Source: Rikenella sp031551865
Lineage (GTDB): Bacteria > Bacteroidota > Bacteroidia > Bacteroidales > Rikenellaceae
Reading direction: 5' to 3'
Assembly (NCBI GenBank): GCA_031551865.1
Contig: JAVBMY010000002.1
Coordinates: 1-64,000 of the forward strand
Length of the DNA: 64,000 bases
The notes under the pieces are model-generated. The model saw only the letters and a list, made by a program, of their open reading frames with translations. It had not been told where the DNA came from and ran no database searches. This document shows positions 52,788 to 61,750 of this stretch, piece after piece; the first letter of the stretch is position 1; the number at the start of each line of letters is the position of its first letter. Both the position numbers and the translations under genes were made by a program.

Positions 52788-53177
52788 GGTTTTTGCGGCG
52801 GCCTGCGAGCCGTAGGCGAGCAGGCCTGCTTTTCTCTGGTTCGGCGTAGCGCTTGCGCGAGCCCATCCGGCTTCCTCAGGGTAAATTCCGCAGGCGCCGC
52901 CAGGCGCTTTGAGCGCCTCTCGGCCGGTGGCGCCTGCTTCTTGACAAAGGTTGCGGGAAACGGTTGCCGCAGATGATTCTTCCCTAAGCCTAAAGCCTCT
53001 TCGCGGCTCCAGGGCCATATTCGCCTGCGGGCGATTCGCTTTTGGTTTTGCGAATATACACAGTTTTGGAGTAATTTTACGTTCTAATTTCATTCGCCGT
53101 TTTTCGCGCCCGGCCTCGTCCATCGCTGATGGCCGTGCCCCCGCTGATCAAAAACGCTTTTGTTTCAGATAATAGTT
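52788..53177. repeat. R7 repeat region, copy 2
   Basis: GGCGAGCAGGCCTGC at 52815-52829 and AATTTCATTC (53086-53095) with GCGCCCGGC after it correspond to the blocks of 8365-8557 in reverse order and strand. A long minus-strand frame through this region and the ruvX gene is not coding. Confidence 0.5.
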
Positions 53178-53735
53178 ATGGTACTTCCGATTTATATTTA
53201 CGGTTCGCCGGTGCTCCGCACCAAGGGCGAGGCGTTCGATCCGCGCACTTATCCGGACTTCTCGCATCTGGTCGAGAATATGTTCGACACGATGCACGAA
53301 GCCGACGGCGTGGGCATCGCCGCCCAGCAGGTGGGACTCGCGATCCGGCTGTTCTGCATCGACCTCACGCCTTACCGCGAGGATTTCCCCGAAGGGTTCA
53401 AGATGCGCCGGGTGTTTATTAACGCCGATATCCTCGAACGGTCCGAGGATTGTGAGCGTTCGGTGGAGGGCTGCCTCAGCCTGCCGGGGCTCAACGAAGA
53501 TGTCGTCCGTCCCGAAAAGATACGTATCCGCTACATGGACGAGGATTTTGCCGAGCACGACGAGTGGTTCGACGGCTACCTGGCCCGCGTCATTCAGCAC
53601 GAGTACGACCACATCGAGGGGATCGTCTTCTCGGACCGCGTGTCTCCGCTCCGCAAGCAACTCATCAAGCGCCGCCTTTCCGAAATGTCGAAAGGCCACA
53701 CCTCGGCTCACTACAAAACCAAACTCGGCCGGTAG
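53178..53735 (+). CDS. def: Peptide deformylase
   Basis: The 185-residue metalloenzyme removes the formyl group from nascent proteins. It has all three motifs: GVGIAAQQVGL near 45, EGCLSLPG near 104 (metal Cys) and QHEYDHIEGI near 146 (two metal His and catalytic Glu). MVLPIYIYGSPVLR at 53178 is the family start. It follows ruvX, the usual Bacteroidota neighbour, with R7 DNA in between. Confidence 0.96.
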   Translation: MVLPIYIYGSPVLRTKGEAFDPRTYPDFSHLVENMFDTMHEADGVGIAAQQVGLAIRLFCIDLTPYREDFPEGFKMRRVFINADILERSEDCERSVEGCLSLPGLNEDVVRPEKIRIRYMDEDFAEHDEWFDGYLARVIQHEYDHIEGIVFSDRVSPLRKQLIKRRLSEMSKGHTSAHYKTKLGR

Positions 53736-53792
53736 GCCGGTACCGGGCTTGCCTCGTGAGTCCGAGCGTATTGCCCTCGCCGGGCGGGCCTT

Positions 53793-54041
53793 CTGTTCTT
53801 ATAAAAAAGAACCAAAAAGAATTTTTCCGGAAACTTCGTTTCCTTCCTGCTGGCATCGCGTGACCGAAATGCGTCGCATTTCAATTGAATAAATAAAGGG
53901 ATTTGATATCGGAAGTAAACTTTCAGACTCAAATCCCTTTATTTATTCAAAAGCACGCCGTGCTTATTGGTCACGCGCAAAAAGAGGGATGCGAAGCATT
54001 CAGAAAAGTTTTCTTGGTCCTTCTTTTTCAAAAGAAAGAAC
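53793..54041. repeat. R6 element, copy 1, with four-way-junction fold
   Basis: Ends are imperfect inverted copies: TTATAAAAAAGAACCAAAAA with GAATTTTTCCGG at the left, and CAGAAAAGTTTTCTTGGTCC with TTCTTTTTC at the right. In the centre GCGTGACC (53858-53865) pairs with GGTCACGC (53969-53976) and encloses three hairpins with almost no linker: GAAATGC/GCATTTC (53866-53882), a perfect 22-bp stem (53885-53906 with 53929-53950) and AAGCAC/GTGCTT (53951-53965). The element lies in the convergent def/AddB-like gap. It may be a mobile element without genes, a bidirectional transcript end, or a DNA cruciform. Confidence 0.75.
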
Positions 54042-54120
54042 CGGCGCTGCAACCGGGGGCAATGTCAGCTCGCTTGTCAATTGCCGGGGTGCGAGGAGGA
54101 AAAGGCCACGTAACGATACC
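54041..54120. repeat. R5 element, copy 2 (inverted)
   Basis: Minus-strand reading: ACGTGGCCTTTTCCTCCTCG, CACCCCGGCAATTGACAAGC, GAGCTGACATTGCCCCCGG. It ends exactly at the stop codon of the AddB-like gene and is the inverse of the copy near the start of the same gene (57234-57310). Confidence 0.7.
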
Positions 54121-57096
54121 CTACTGCCGGTGGCAGATGCCGGCGAAGTCGCAGAAGCGGCAGGTATCGGTGTGCGGGGTCTGGACGAAGGGGATAGCCG
54201 GGTCGAAGATTCCGGCGATGAGTACGGCGAGCCGGGTGCGGAGCTCGCCGAGCGTGGCGTCGTCAATCGTGTCGATCAGCCAGCCGTCCTCTTCGCAAAA
54301 CAGGAAGGACCGGTAATCTTCGTTCGATTCAGCCATCCGCCGCGCGCCGTAGAGCGCCGGGGAGACCGCCGGGGCGCGGTCGCCGAAGATCAGCCCGTAC
54401 ATCAGCATCTGGAGGGCTGCCTTGTTGCGCGGCTCGTAGCGTGGTTCGCCTTCGGGGGCCTTGATCCGGGGCTTTTCGTTCGTGAACAGCGCCGCCAGGT
54501 TCGGGAATTCCGTGCGGTCGCGGCCGCTTTTGTAGTCGATCACGCGCAGGGTGCCGTCGGCCAGGCGGTCGAGGCGGTCGGCCAGCCCGGCGATCACCGC
54601 CTGAGAGCCGTCAGGAAGGGTCAGACGCGCTTCACCTTCTTCTTCAAGCGCCTCGATCCGGAAATCGCCGCCGTGCTTCGCGTCGTACGCAGTCATATTC
54701 TCCAGCCACCGCCGGACAATTCGGTATTCGCTGCACTCCGCCGCGAGGCGGTCGCCGAACACTTCGCCGACCGCCGCGGCCACGCACGCATCCATTCGTT
54801 GGGGCGGAAGCGCCGCGATCAGCGCCGCCGCATCCGGCATTCCCTTAAACGGTTCGTACAGCAACTCCATCGCCCGGTGCAGCGCCGTGCCGATCTCGCT
54901 GTCCGAAATGTCGTCTCCAGCCACCACCGCCTTGCGCATCCGCTTGACGTCGTGGAAATAAAACTTCAGCGGGCAGTCGATGTAACGCCCGAGTGCGGTC
55001 GGTGAAAACCGCCGCTGGCGCAACTCTTTGATGATTTCCGGTGTTTTGTCGGCCGTGATAGGCTCCGCGGGGCGATAGCTCATGCGCAGCCCCAGCGTGC
55101 GGCGCCCGACCGTGTGCGGCGACTCGTAGTGCAGTTGGTAGATGTAGCGGCTATGCTCGCCCGTACTTTTGTCGTTCGACGCCGAGTTGTAGAGCATCGT
55201 CAGGCTCCGTGCGCGTGCCGCCAAACGGTAGAAATAGTAGCTGTACATCGCCTCGTGCTCGGCGAGCGTCGGCAGCCCGAACGCCTGCCGCAGGCTCAGC
55301 GGGATATAGCTCGTGGTATCGAGGTTGCCGGGGAACGAGTCGTCGGACATCGACAACAAGATCACGTGCTCGAAATCGAGGTTGCGCGTTTCGAGGATCC
55401 CCATGATTTGCAGGCCCTTGAGCGGTTCGCCCTCGTAGGCCACGCGTTGGGTGCGGAGCATCTGGCGCAGCGCCCGCGCGTAAACTTCGCGGCTCAGGCC
55501 GATACCGCATTCGGCGGTGATGTGGCCGAGTTTTTCGACGAGGGTGATGATGCGGTAGACGAACTCGTTCTGTTCTTTGTCCCGGACGTTGTCGGTGCCG
55601 GGCCGTCCGGCGAACGAGGCGAGGCAGCCGGTCAGGTAGTGTTGCATCGCTTCGGTATCTTCCGGAGCGGCGAATAATGCGGCTAACGGGGGAGCTTCGG
55701 CGACGAGTTCCTCGGCACCTGGCCACAGCCACTGTTTTTTGTTGATTTTCGCCGACAGGGCGGTGGCCTCTTTCCCGGCCAGCGCCACGATGAAAGGGTG
55801 GGTGAGCAGCCCGGTCACGTCGGCGTGGTTGAAGCGTGCCGTCCCCCCGGTGTGCCGCACGTGCGACTGAAGGGTGAGCAGCCGTTCGAGGAACAGGTAG
55901 GGAAGGGTGTCGCGCAGCGGGTAGCCCATTGTGATGTTGAACTCGGCGACCTCGCCGGGCAGCGAATGCAGTACGGTGGTCAGCAGCGATTCGTCGGTCA
56001 GTACCACGGCGGTCTCTTTGCCGAGGCGTCCGCCCTGCGCCCGGTGGATGTCGCGCAGCAGGTCGTGTAGCGCCTTGCACTGCATCACGTCCGACGGGGC
56101 GGCGATGACCTCGATGCGCTTGGGCTGCGCGAAGTTGTCGCGGGCAAAAACGGGCGCTCCCTGGCTGCTGTCTGAGGGGTCGTCGCTTTCCGGTGTTGTG
56201 CCGTCGTCGCCCCAGGCGGCGATGTTGCGGCGGATGAACTCGCCGGCCTCTTGTTTCGGGTCCCGGTAGAAATAGTTGTCGTAGTCCCAGTAGAATTCGG
56301 CGCGGCCCTGCTGCCGTAGGTGGTCGAACATGAGCTTCTCGCAGGCGTTCAGGGCATTGAAGCCGATGAAGACGTAGCGTTCGCCGGCGGGCTTCCCGCT
56401 TCCTTCAGCCCCGGAGGATACAGGGCGGCCGCTGCCGTCGTTATTGCCGCGGTCGCTGCTGCCTTCACGGGAGGCTATCTGTTCGGCGACGTCGCGGTAG
56501 ATCATCCCGGCGTAGCCGATTCCGAGGCTGCGCAGCCGTTCCTTGTATTGGTGGTAAATGGGGTAAAGCGAGCTCCAGATACCGGCGAACCGCTCTTTGT
56601 GGCTGGGGTCGCCGGAATTGTTCGCCCCGGCGAAAGGCTCGCCGCCGTTGAAAACTGTCCAAAAGCTGAGGGCGTGAGCCTGGCCTTCGGCATCGGCGAA
56701 AAGGGCCTCGATTTCGCCGCGTTCGGCGATGTTGGAATAGAGCGCCCGGGCGTCGATCAGGTATTTGTCGATGGTGTCGAAGTCGGCGAGTAGCACTTCT
56801 CCCCAACTGTAGAAGCGATCGAAGGTCTCGCCGGGGTGGAATGCGGCGTATACGGTGTAGAGCTCGGCCACCAGCCGCAGGTGGTCGCCAGCGCCGAGGC
56901 CCGACATTTCGCGCACCATCTCGTCGATCGAAGTATAGCGGGGCTCCCACAGGGGTTTGCCTTCGACGAGTTCCAGCAGGGCTTCGTTGAAGAACTTGCG
57001 GGCCCGTCGGCTCGTGAAAACGATCCGTAGCCCGGAGATTGCGTCGCCGTGTTTCCGGTAGAGGGTTCGGGCGGTTTCGGCCAGAAAGGTGCGCAT
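54121..57096 (-). CDS. AddB-like PD-(D/E)XK nuclease
   Basis: The 991-residue protein has a degenerate helicase-like N-terminal part (about 1-600; LRIVFTSRRARKFFNEALLE at the start) and a C-terminal RecB-type nuclease: SPTALGRYIDCPLKFYFHDV, RVIDYKSGRD (catalytic Asp/Lys) and the final Cys cluster CRFCDFAGIC, which together with the Cys in YIDCPLKF can hold a 4Fe-4S cluster as in AddB. It would process double-strand breaks for recombination with an AddA partner that is not in the window. Two hydrophilic low-complexity insertions (about 215-240 and 292-310) are unusual. Confidence 0.85.
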   Translation of the reverse strand: MRTFLAETARTLYRKHGDAISGLRIVFTSRRARKFFNEALLELVEGKPLWEPRYTSIDEMVREMSGLGAGDHLRLVAELYTVYAAFHPGETFDRFYSWGEVLLADFDTIDKYLIDARALYSNIAERGEIEALFADAEGQAHALSFWTVFNGGEPFAGANNSGDPSHKERFAGIWSSLYPIYHQYKERLRSLGIGYAGMIYRDVAEQIASREGSSDRGNNDGSGRPVSSGAEGSGKPAGERYVFIGFNALNACEKLMFDHLRQQGRAEFYWDYDNYFYRDPKQEAGEFIRRNIAAWGDDGTTPESDDPSDSSQGAPVFARDNFAQPKRIEVIAAPSDVMQCKALHDLLRDIHRAQGGRLGKETAVVLTDESLLTTVLHSLPGEVAEFNITMGYPLRDTLPYLFLERLLTLQSHVRHTGGTARFNHADVTGLLTHPFIVALAGKEATALSAKINKKQWLWPGAEELVAEAPPLAALFAAPEDTEAMQHYLTGCLASFAGRPGTDNVRDKEQNEFVYRIITLVEKLGHITAECGIGLSREVYARALRQMLRTQRVAYEGEPLKGLQIMGILETRNLDFEHVILLSMSDDSFPGNLDTTSYIPLSLRQAFGLPTLAEHEAMYSYYFYRLAARARSLTMLYNSASNDKSTGEHSRYIYQLHYESPHTVGRRTLGLRMSYRPAEPITADKTPEIIKELRQRRFSPTALGRYIDCPLKFYFHDVKRMRKAVVAGDDISDSEIGTALHRAMELLYEPFKGMPDAAALIAALPPQRMDACVAAAVGEVFGDRLAAECSEYRIVRRWLENMTAYDAKHGGDFRIEALEEEGEARLTLPDGSQAVIAGLADRLDRLADGTLRVIDYKSGRDRTEFPNLAALFTNEKPRIKAPEGEPRYEPRNKAALQMLMYGLIFGDRAPAVSPALYGARRMAESNEDYRSFLFCEEDGWLIDTIDDATLGELRTRLAVLIAGIFDPAIPFVQTPHTDTCRFCDFAGICHRQ

Positions 57097-57191
57097 GATC
57101 TTTGTTTTTCGCTTTGTGGAATTATTCGTTCTCTGAAGAAAGTGTCTAACTCTACGTGCCTTGTTGGGTGATGCTTAACCCTGTTCTTTAT

Positions 57192-57480
57192 ACTCGTCTG
57201 CGCGGCGACCGCGGCTACTTTTAAGTCCACTGCGTGGCCTTTTCCTCCTTGCGCCTCGGCAATTGACAAGCCAGCTTGCATTGCACTCGGCTACTGCGTC
57301 GGTTGTTGTTCGACGCCCGACGCTGGCAGTGAGCGCCATGTAAACACGTTTATATGGGCGAACGCCGAGGAGATGGTCGAAATCACAAATAATAGCCAAA
57401 AGCGAATCCCAATGGGGCCCTTCGCCCCCTTTGGCCAATCCCCCGCTTTTTCTTTGGGAAATGTAGGGAGAGGGGTGGCC
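57192..57480. repeat. Composite R4 and R5 region
   Basis: CTGCGCGGCGACCGCGGCTACT begins an R4 copy, interrupted by an R5 copy (TGGCCTTTTCCTCCTTGCGC, CGGCAATTGACAAGCCAGC, TTGCATTGCACTCGGCTACT, GCGTCGG, to about 57380), after which R4 resumes (AGCCAAAAGCGAATCCCAAT, GGGGCCCTTCGCCCC, CCCCGCTTT). This looks like R5 inserted inside R4. There is no gene in 57097-57648. Confidence 0.65.
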
Positions 57481-57564
57481 AGGGGAGAGGGACACGACGC
57501 AGTGCGCTCACTGCCAGCATCGGCTGGGACACACCAAAAGTGTGGTCCGCCACGGCCTGAGTGG

Positions 57565-57612
57565 TTCGGAGAAAAGAACTAAAAAGGACGCTCGGGCGGC
57601 AAGAAGCCGCCT
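57565..57612. repeat. R6 element, fragment
   Basis: GGAGAAAAGAACTAAAAAGG resembles the R6 end; it is followed by a GGCGGC/GCCGCC hairpin. Only one end is present. Confidence 0.4.
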
Positions 57613-57648
57613 CTCAAAGGCATGCATCATGTCCTGCCGGAAATGAAT

Positions 57649-58155
57649 CTATACTTCGAACCAGTCGCCGCGGGCGCGGAGCACCTGCTCGATGGCGTCG
57701 CGCACGCACCCTTCGCCGCCCTTGAACGACGAGGTGTGGTGTGCCGCGGCCTTGACGTCGGGAATGGCGTCAGCGGGGGCCATGGCGATCCGCACGGCGC
57801 GCATCGGCGGGATGTCGGGGTAGTCGTCGCCCATGTAGAGCACCTGGTTGGCAGGAATGCCCGAGGCTTCGCAGAAATGGTGCAGCGATTCGAGTTTCGA
57901 GAAGGCTTTGTCGAAATAGAGGTGTTCGATGCCGAGGGCTTCCATGCGCATTTTTAATTGAGCGCCGCGCCCGCCCGAGATGATGCCGAAGGTGTATCCT
58001 TTGCGCACGGCATGCACTACGGCCAGCCCGTCGCGCATATTGAACATGCGCAGTTGCTCGCCTTCGAGGCTCAGCAGGAACCGCGCGTCGGTGAATACGC
58101 CGTCGACGTCGAAGACGAAGGCACGGATATTTGTAAGTTCTTCCTTAAAATTCAT
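57649..58155 (-). CDS. kdsC: KdsC-like HAD phosphatase
   Basis: The 168-residue HAD protein shows FVFDVDGVFTDARFLLS (nucleophile Asp), IISGGRGAQLKMR and YMGDDYPDIPPM, the pattern of KDO-8-phosphate phosphatase, which makes KDO for lipopolysaccharide. The start MNFKEELTNIRA at 58155 is chosen by family length; the open frame upstream only reads through R1 repeats. Two R1 copies lie directly upstream and a TAACTTTG box beyond them. Confidence 0.9.
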   Translation of the reverse strand: MNFKEELTNIRAFVFDVDGVFTDARFLLSLEGEQLRMFNMRDGLAVVHAVRKGYTFGIISGGRGAQLKMRMEALGIEHLYFDKAFSKLESLHHFCEASGIPANQVLYMGDDYPDIPPMRAVRIAMAPADAIPDVKAAAHHTSSFKGGEGCVRDAIEQVLRARGDWFEV

Positions 58156-58162
58156 GTTTTGG

Positions 58163-58268
58163 TTTTTTAGGCTGATATAGTGCGTCACGCTTGTTCGCAT
58201 AATCCTCACGTACTGGTAGTACGCTGCGGTTATGCTCGCTACGCGTTCCTTCTTTCTCAGCCTAAAAC
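58163..58268 (-). repeat. R1 element, copy 6 (kdsC leader, proximal)
   Basis: Begins 8 nt upstream of the kdsC ATG. Outer arms TTTTAGGCTGA/TCAGCCTAAAA; middle arm CGCATAA/TTATGC; inner hairpin CGTACT GGT AGTACG (6 bp, 3-nt loop) and CTGCGG. Confidence 0.85.
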
Positions 58269-58287
58269 TCCCAAAACCGGGTAGTCC

Positions 58288-58390
58288 CTTAGGCTGATAT
58301 AGTGCGTCACGCTTGTTCGCATAATCCTCACGTACTGGTAGTACGCTGCGGTTATGCTCGCTACGCGTTCCTTCTCTCTCGGCCTGAGAA
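58288..58390 (-). repeat. R1 element, copy 7 (kdsC leader, distal)
   Basis: Identical to copy 6 over about 85 nt (58291 onward equals 58169 onward) with a 122-nt period, but with the distal end CTCTCGGCCTGAGA. A recent tandem duplication, since other R1 pairs are well diverged. Confidence 0.85.
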
Positions 58391-58433
58391 TTCAAAAAAC
58401 GGGTGTCAGGTCGATTTTTTAGTGAAGATATGC

Positions 58434-58475
58434 CAAAGTTACCCTTTTCGGCTGAACAAATGCGGTTCAAAGATA
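58434..58475 (-). promoter_or_regulatory. Two -7 boxes upstream of the kdsC leader
   Basis: TAACTTTG (58434-58441) and TATCTTTG (58468-58475), both perfect TAnnTTTG on the minus strand, located beyond the R1 pair. Either would put both R1 copies in the kdsC mRNA as a leader of about 270-310 nt. Confidence 0.6.
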
Positions 58476-58478
58476 AAA

Positions 58479-59975
58479 TCACCGGGGTGTGCGGACACAC
58501 TTTTCAGTCAGAACGGCAATTGCCTCGCCGCCGATCGTTGTGAGCCAGAGTTCGGCAGTGCCGCCCTGCCGGATGCCGAGCGTGCGGGCAATCTTCTCGG
58601 CACTTTCGGCGAAGCCGCGGCGGTGGATGTCGGCGGTACGGATACCGCGCTCTTTGAGCAGGCGCGCTACGTCGCGCGGCTTCCACGGCCATATCGCCGC
58701 GATGCGCAGGCTGCGGCCCGCGAACCTTTCGAGCGGTGCGGCCGACAGCAGGTATTCGCCGGGCAGGACGGCGATCCCGGGGTAGTGGTCGGCGATGTAG
58801 GCCTCTACGGTGCGGCTTTTGACCAACGCCACGTCGGGGTTGTGCAGCCATTGCATTTCGTTGAGGATGGGAGTTTCGGCGTGCCGGGGACTGGTGGCGG
58901 TTCCGGGGGCGTCCCCCAGTGTTTCCCGGCTTGTTTCGGGGGTGGATTGTCCCGGCCGGATGGCGTTTGCGCGGCGGGCAAAGCTTAGGCGCAGCGGTTT
59001 GCTGCCGGTGCCGCCGGGGAGAATAGTGATTTGCAATGGTTTGCCGCTGGTTTCGAACCCGAATTTCAGCAGTACCTCGCGGCATTCGTTGTCGGCCGAG
59101 ACGACTTCGACGGCGGCCTCGGGGAACAGCCGCAACAACTCATCGACGTCGAGCATCGGCGAAAGTTTGGCAATGATATGGCCGGGGGGATCTTCGGCGG
59201 GCGTTCCGGGAAGAAGTGCTTCCGGGTTTGCGGGTATACTGCCCGGGTTTCCGGCTATCCCGTCCGGGAATGTGGTTATTCCGCCCGGATTTACAGTGGC
59301 GCTCCCGTTGTTTCTGGCGGTGTGGCGGGCGATGGCCCGGAGGGCCGGAAGCAATGCCGCGAGGTTCGGCTCACAGTTTTCGATGGCGTAGGCACGTCGG
59401 CCGTCGGCCGAGCGGCGCGAGGGGTCGAGGTAGATCAATGCGGGACGCTGCAACTCCGGGGCGAGTGAGAGGAACCCGCCCCCTGCGAATGTTTCGGCCC
59501 CTGAACAGACGATGGTGATATTACCCGCCCCGAGCCGTGCAAAGTTCTCGCGGGCGATGGCGGCTTTCAGCGGGTCGCGTTCCACGGCTGCCACCTGCCG
59601 GTAGTGCCGTGACAGGGCAAGCGTATCGACCCCCAGACCGCAGGTCAAGTCCCATGCCACGGCAGACTCAGCTTCTCCGTGGGCCGCGCCTTCGTCCGTT
59701 CCGCCGGAGCTTGTCCCGGGTCTCGCCGAAGGGAAAGTGCGTGCACAGGCGGTCGCTTCGCTGCTGGCCTGTTCGTAGAGTTCGCGCGTGAGTACGCAGC
59801 GTGCGTCGTAATAAGAGGGGAGTTTGGTCCGGGCTTTTTGCAGCAGTTCTACCTGTTGTGTGACGAGGGGGTTCTTGAGCGCCAGGGCCAGTTCGAGCGG
59901 GTCGCGCCCGATGTGCTCGCCGATAAGCCTCCGGGCCTCCGGGCTGCACAGGTATTCGAAGTCAGCGGGGGTCAT
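58479..59975 (-). CDS. PG_1098-like class I methyltransferase
   Basis: The 498-residue protein has an N-terminal helical part, a Rossmann methyltransferase core (WDLTCGLGVDTLALSRHY, VAAVERDPLKAAIARENF, ALIYLDPSRRSADGRRAY) and a C-terminal THUMP-like/ferredoxin-like part (EYLLSAAPLERFAGRSLRIA). This matches the PG_1098 family of Bacteroidota, probably an RNA methyltransferase, target unknown. Three low-complexity insertions break the chain (about 83-110, 215-258 with repeated NPG, and 335-365), which the family does not need; they appear as in-frame expansions. Confidence 0.82.
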   Translation of the reverse strand: MTPADFEYLCSPEARRLIGEHIGRDPLELALALKNPLVTQQVELLQKARTKLPSYYDARCVLTRELYEQASSEATACARTFPSARPGTSSGGTDEGAAHGEAESAVAWDLTCGLGVDTLALSRHYRQVAAVERDPLKAAIARENFARLGAGNITIVCSGAETFAGGGFLSLAPELQRPALIYLDPSRRSADGRRAYAIENCEPNLAALLPALRAIARHTARNNGSATVNPGGITTFPDGIAGNPGSIPANPEALLPGTPAEDPPGHIIAKLSPMLDVDELLRLFPEAAVEVVSADNECREVLLKFGFETSGKPLQITILPGGTGSKPLRLSFARRANAIRPGQSTPETSRETLGDAPGTATSPRHAETPILNEMQWLHNPDVALVKSRTVEAYIADHYPGIAVLPGEYLLSAAPLERFAGRSLRIAAIWPWKPRDVARLLKERGIRTADIHRRGFAESAEKIARTLGIRQGGTAELWLTTIGGEAIAVLTEKCVRTPR

Positions 59976-60107
59976 TGTGAGTTTGCTTTAAGCGGCCTGT
60001 GGTGGGTTTCGAAGATTGTTACATGGCGAGGATGCCGCCTCCGGCGAAAGGCTGACGTTCTTGCCTGTGGCTTCGATTTACCCTCCGCTGGCTGCGGGCA
60101 CCGGTGG

Positions 60108-61733
60108 CTAAAGCACCTCGTTCCGGTTTTCGTCCGGCGGCGCAATTTCGCGCACAGGGGTCAGGCCGTGCCGGGCAGCCAATCGTTCCATCAGGGCAAA
60201 GGCCTGGTGGAAGTTGTTCTCGATGTCGCCCTCAAGGATCGCTTCTTTGATGGCGCTTTTAATTTCGCCGACGGTGGAACAGGGCTTCAGCCCGTAGCGC
60301 TCCATGATCATGTCGCCGGTGACGGGGGGCTGGAAGTTGCGGATCGAGTCTTTCTCTTCGATCTCGTGCAGTTTCTGGCGCACGAGGGCGAAGTTGGCGA
60401 GGAAGCGTTTGACTTTGGAGTCGTTGCCCGAAGTGATGTCGGCCTCGCAGAGGGTCATCAGGTCGTCGATGTCGTTGCCGGCTTCGAACAGCAGGCGCCG
60501 CACGGCGGAGTCGGTCACTTCGTCCTCGGACAGGATGATGGGGCGCAAGTGCAGGAAAACCAGTTTCTGGACGTATTTCATGCGGTCGTCCATCGGCAGG
60601 CGCTGCTCGCGGAAGATGCGCGGGATCATTTTCGAGCCGACGACTTCGTGCCCGTGGAAGGTCCAGCCGGCCCTGTCGTCGAAGGCTTTGGTCTGGGGCT
60701 TGCCGATGTCGTGCAGCAGGGCGGCCCACCTTAACCATAGGCCGCGTTGGCCGCTTAATTTATTGTTGTCGCGCAACTCTGCTTCGGTTTCGCCCAGGTG
60801 CCCACTTTCCCGGTCGGCGGAGTTTACCCCGGGCGAGCCCAAAGGGCTGCCGGGTGCCGGGGGCACGGTACTTGAACCGAATTCGGCAAAAGTCTTTTGG
60901 AGGTTAGCCTCTTCTTGAGTATAAGGGGTAATATTTTCGAGTACGCCCAGGGTATGCACGAAATTGTCTTTGTGGGCGCGGCCGCGGACGATCTCTACCC
61001 CTTTGAGCGCGGCCAGTTGCGGGAAGATGTGGGGAAGCAGCCCGGCGGCGTCGAAGAGTTCCCAGCCGAGCCAGGGCCGTGGCGAGAGCATGATTTTTTC
61101 GATCTCGGTGGAGATGCGCTCGCGCGAGACGATTTCGATACGCCGGGCATTGTGCCCGATGGCGTCGAAAGTGGCCGGGTCGATGTCGAAACCGAGCTGC
61201 GCGGCGAACCGGATGGCGCGCACCATGCGCAGGGGATCGTCGGAAAAGGTGAGGTCGGGGTCGAGCGGGGTGCGGAGGGTCTGCGCCTCCATGTCGTCCA
61301 TGCCGCCGAAGGGGTCGTTCAAGGTGCCGAAGTTCGCGGCGTTTAGCCCAATGGCCATGGCGTTGATCGTGAAGTCGCGCCGCCGCTGGTCGTCTTCCAT
61401 GGTGCCGTCCTCGACCAGAGGCTTGCGCGAGTCGGCCCGGTAGGATTCTTTCCGGGCGCCGACGAATTCCAGTTCCCACGGCCCGATGCGCAACATGGCG
61501 GTGCCGAAGTTCTTGAAAACGTTGACCCGCGCGTGGTGCTTGCGTCCCAACGCTTCAGCCAGCAGTACGCCGCCGCCCTCTTTCCCCACGACGACAATAT
61601 CGACGTCGGTCGAGGGGCGCCGCAGGTAATAGTCGCGCACGAAGCCGCCGACGACCCAGGCCTCTACGCCCAGCCCGTCGGCCACGGCGCCGATCTCGCG
61701 GAATATGTCGTTCTCTATTGCTCTTGCTGCCAT
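60108..61733 (-). CDS. cca: CCA-adding/tRNA nucleotidyltransferase (HD type)
   Basis: The 541-residue protein has the class II nucleotidyltransferase head (AWVVGGFVRDYYL, STDVDIVVVGK, RRDFTINAMAIGLNA, DPDLTFSDDPLRMVRAIRFA) and an HD domain (WAALLHDIGKPQTKAFDD). It adds or repairs the 3' CCA of tRNAs; two of the three tRNAs in this window lack an encoded CCA. A proline/glycine/serine-rich insertion of about 45 residues (VPPAPGSPLGSPGVNSADRE) sits before the HD motif. The start at MAARAIENDIF avoids reading an R6 repeat. Confidence 0.92.
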   Translation of the reverse strand: MAARAIENDIFREIGAVADGLGVEAWVVGGFVRDYYLRRPSTDVDIVVVGKEGGGVLLAEALGRKHHARVNVFKNFGTAMLRIGPWELEFVGARKESYRADSRKPLVEDGTMEDDQRRRDFTINAMAIGLNAANFGTLNDPFGGMDDMEAQTLRTPLDPDLTFSDDPLRMVRAIRFAAQLGFDIDPATFDAIGHNARRIEIVSRERISTEIEKIMLSPRPWLGWELFDAAGLLPHIFPQLAALKGVEIVRGRAHKDNFVHTLGVLENITPYTQEEANLQKTFAEFGSSTVPPAPGSPLGSPGVNSADRESGHLGETEAELRDNNKLSGQRGLWLRWAALLHDIGKPQTKAFDDRAGWTFHGHEVVGSKMIPRIFREQRLPMDDRMKYVQKLVFLHLRPIILSEDEVTDSAVRRLLFEAGNDIDDLMTLCEADITSGNDSKVKRFLANFALVRQKLHEIEEKDSIRNFQPPVTGDMIMERYGLKPCSTVGEIKSAIKEAILEGDIENNFHQAFALMERLAARHGLTPVREIAPPDENRNEVL

Positions 61734-61750
61734 AACACGGTGTTGCCGCT

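Noticed and set aside
52113..53123. 336-residue minus-strand frame across the ruvX region
   Set aside because: It runs through R3 and R7 repeats and antisense to ruvX, and matches no protein pattern. Its start peptide resembles that of the frame at 8356 only because both are R7 repeat copies.
58163..58390. CRISPR array at the kdsC repeats
   Set aside because: Only two copies, each about 105 nt with internal inverted structure and no short unique spacers; no cas genes in the window.
58156..58500. Upstream extension of the kdsC frame with a repeated peptide
   Set aside because: The repeated peptide is translated R1 repeat DNA; the HAD domain begins right at MNFKEELTNIRA.
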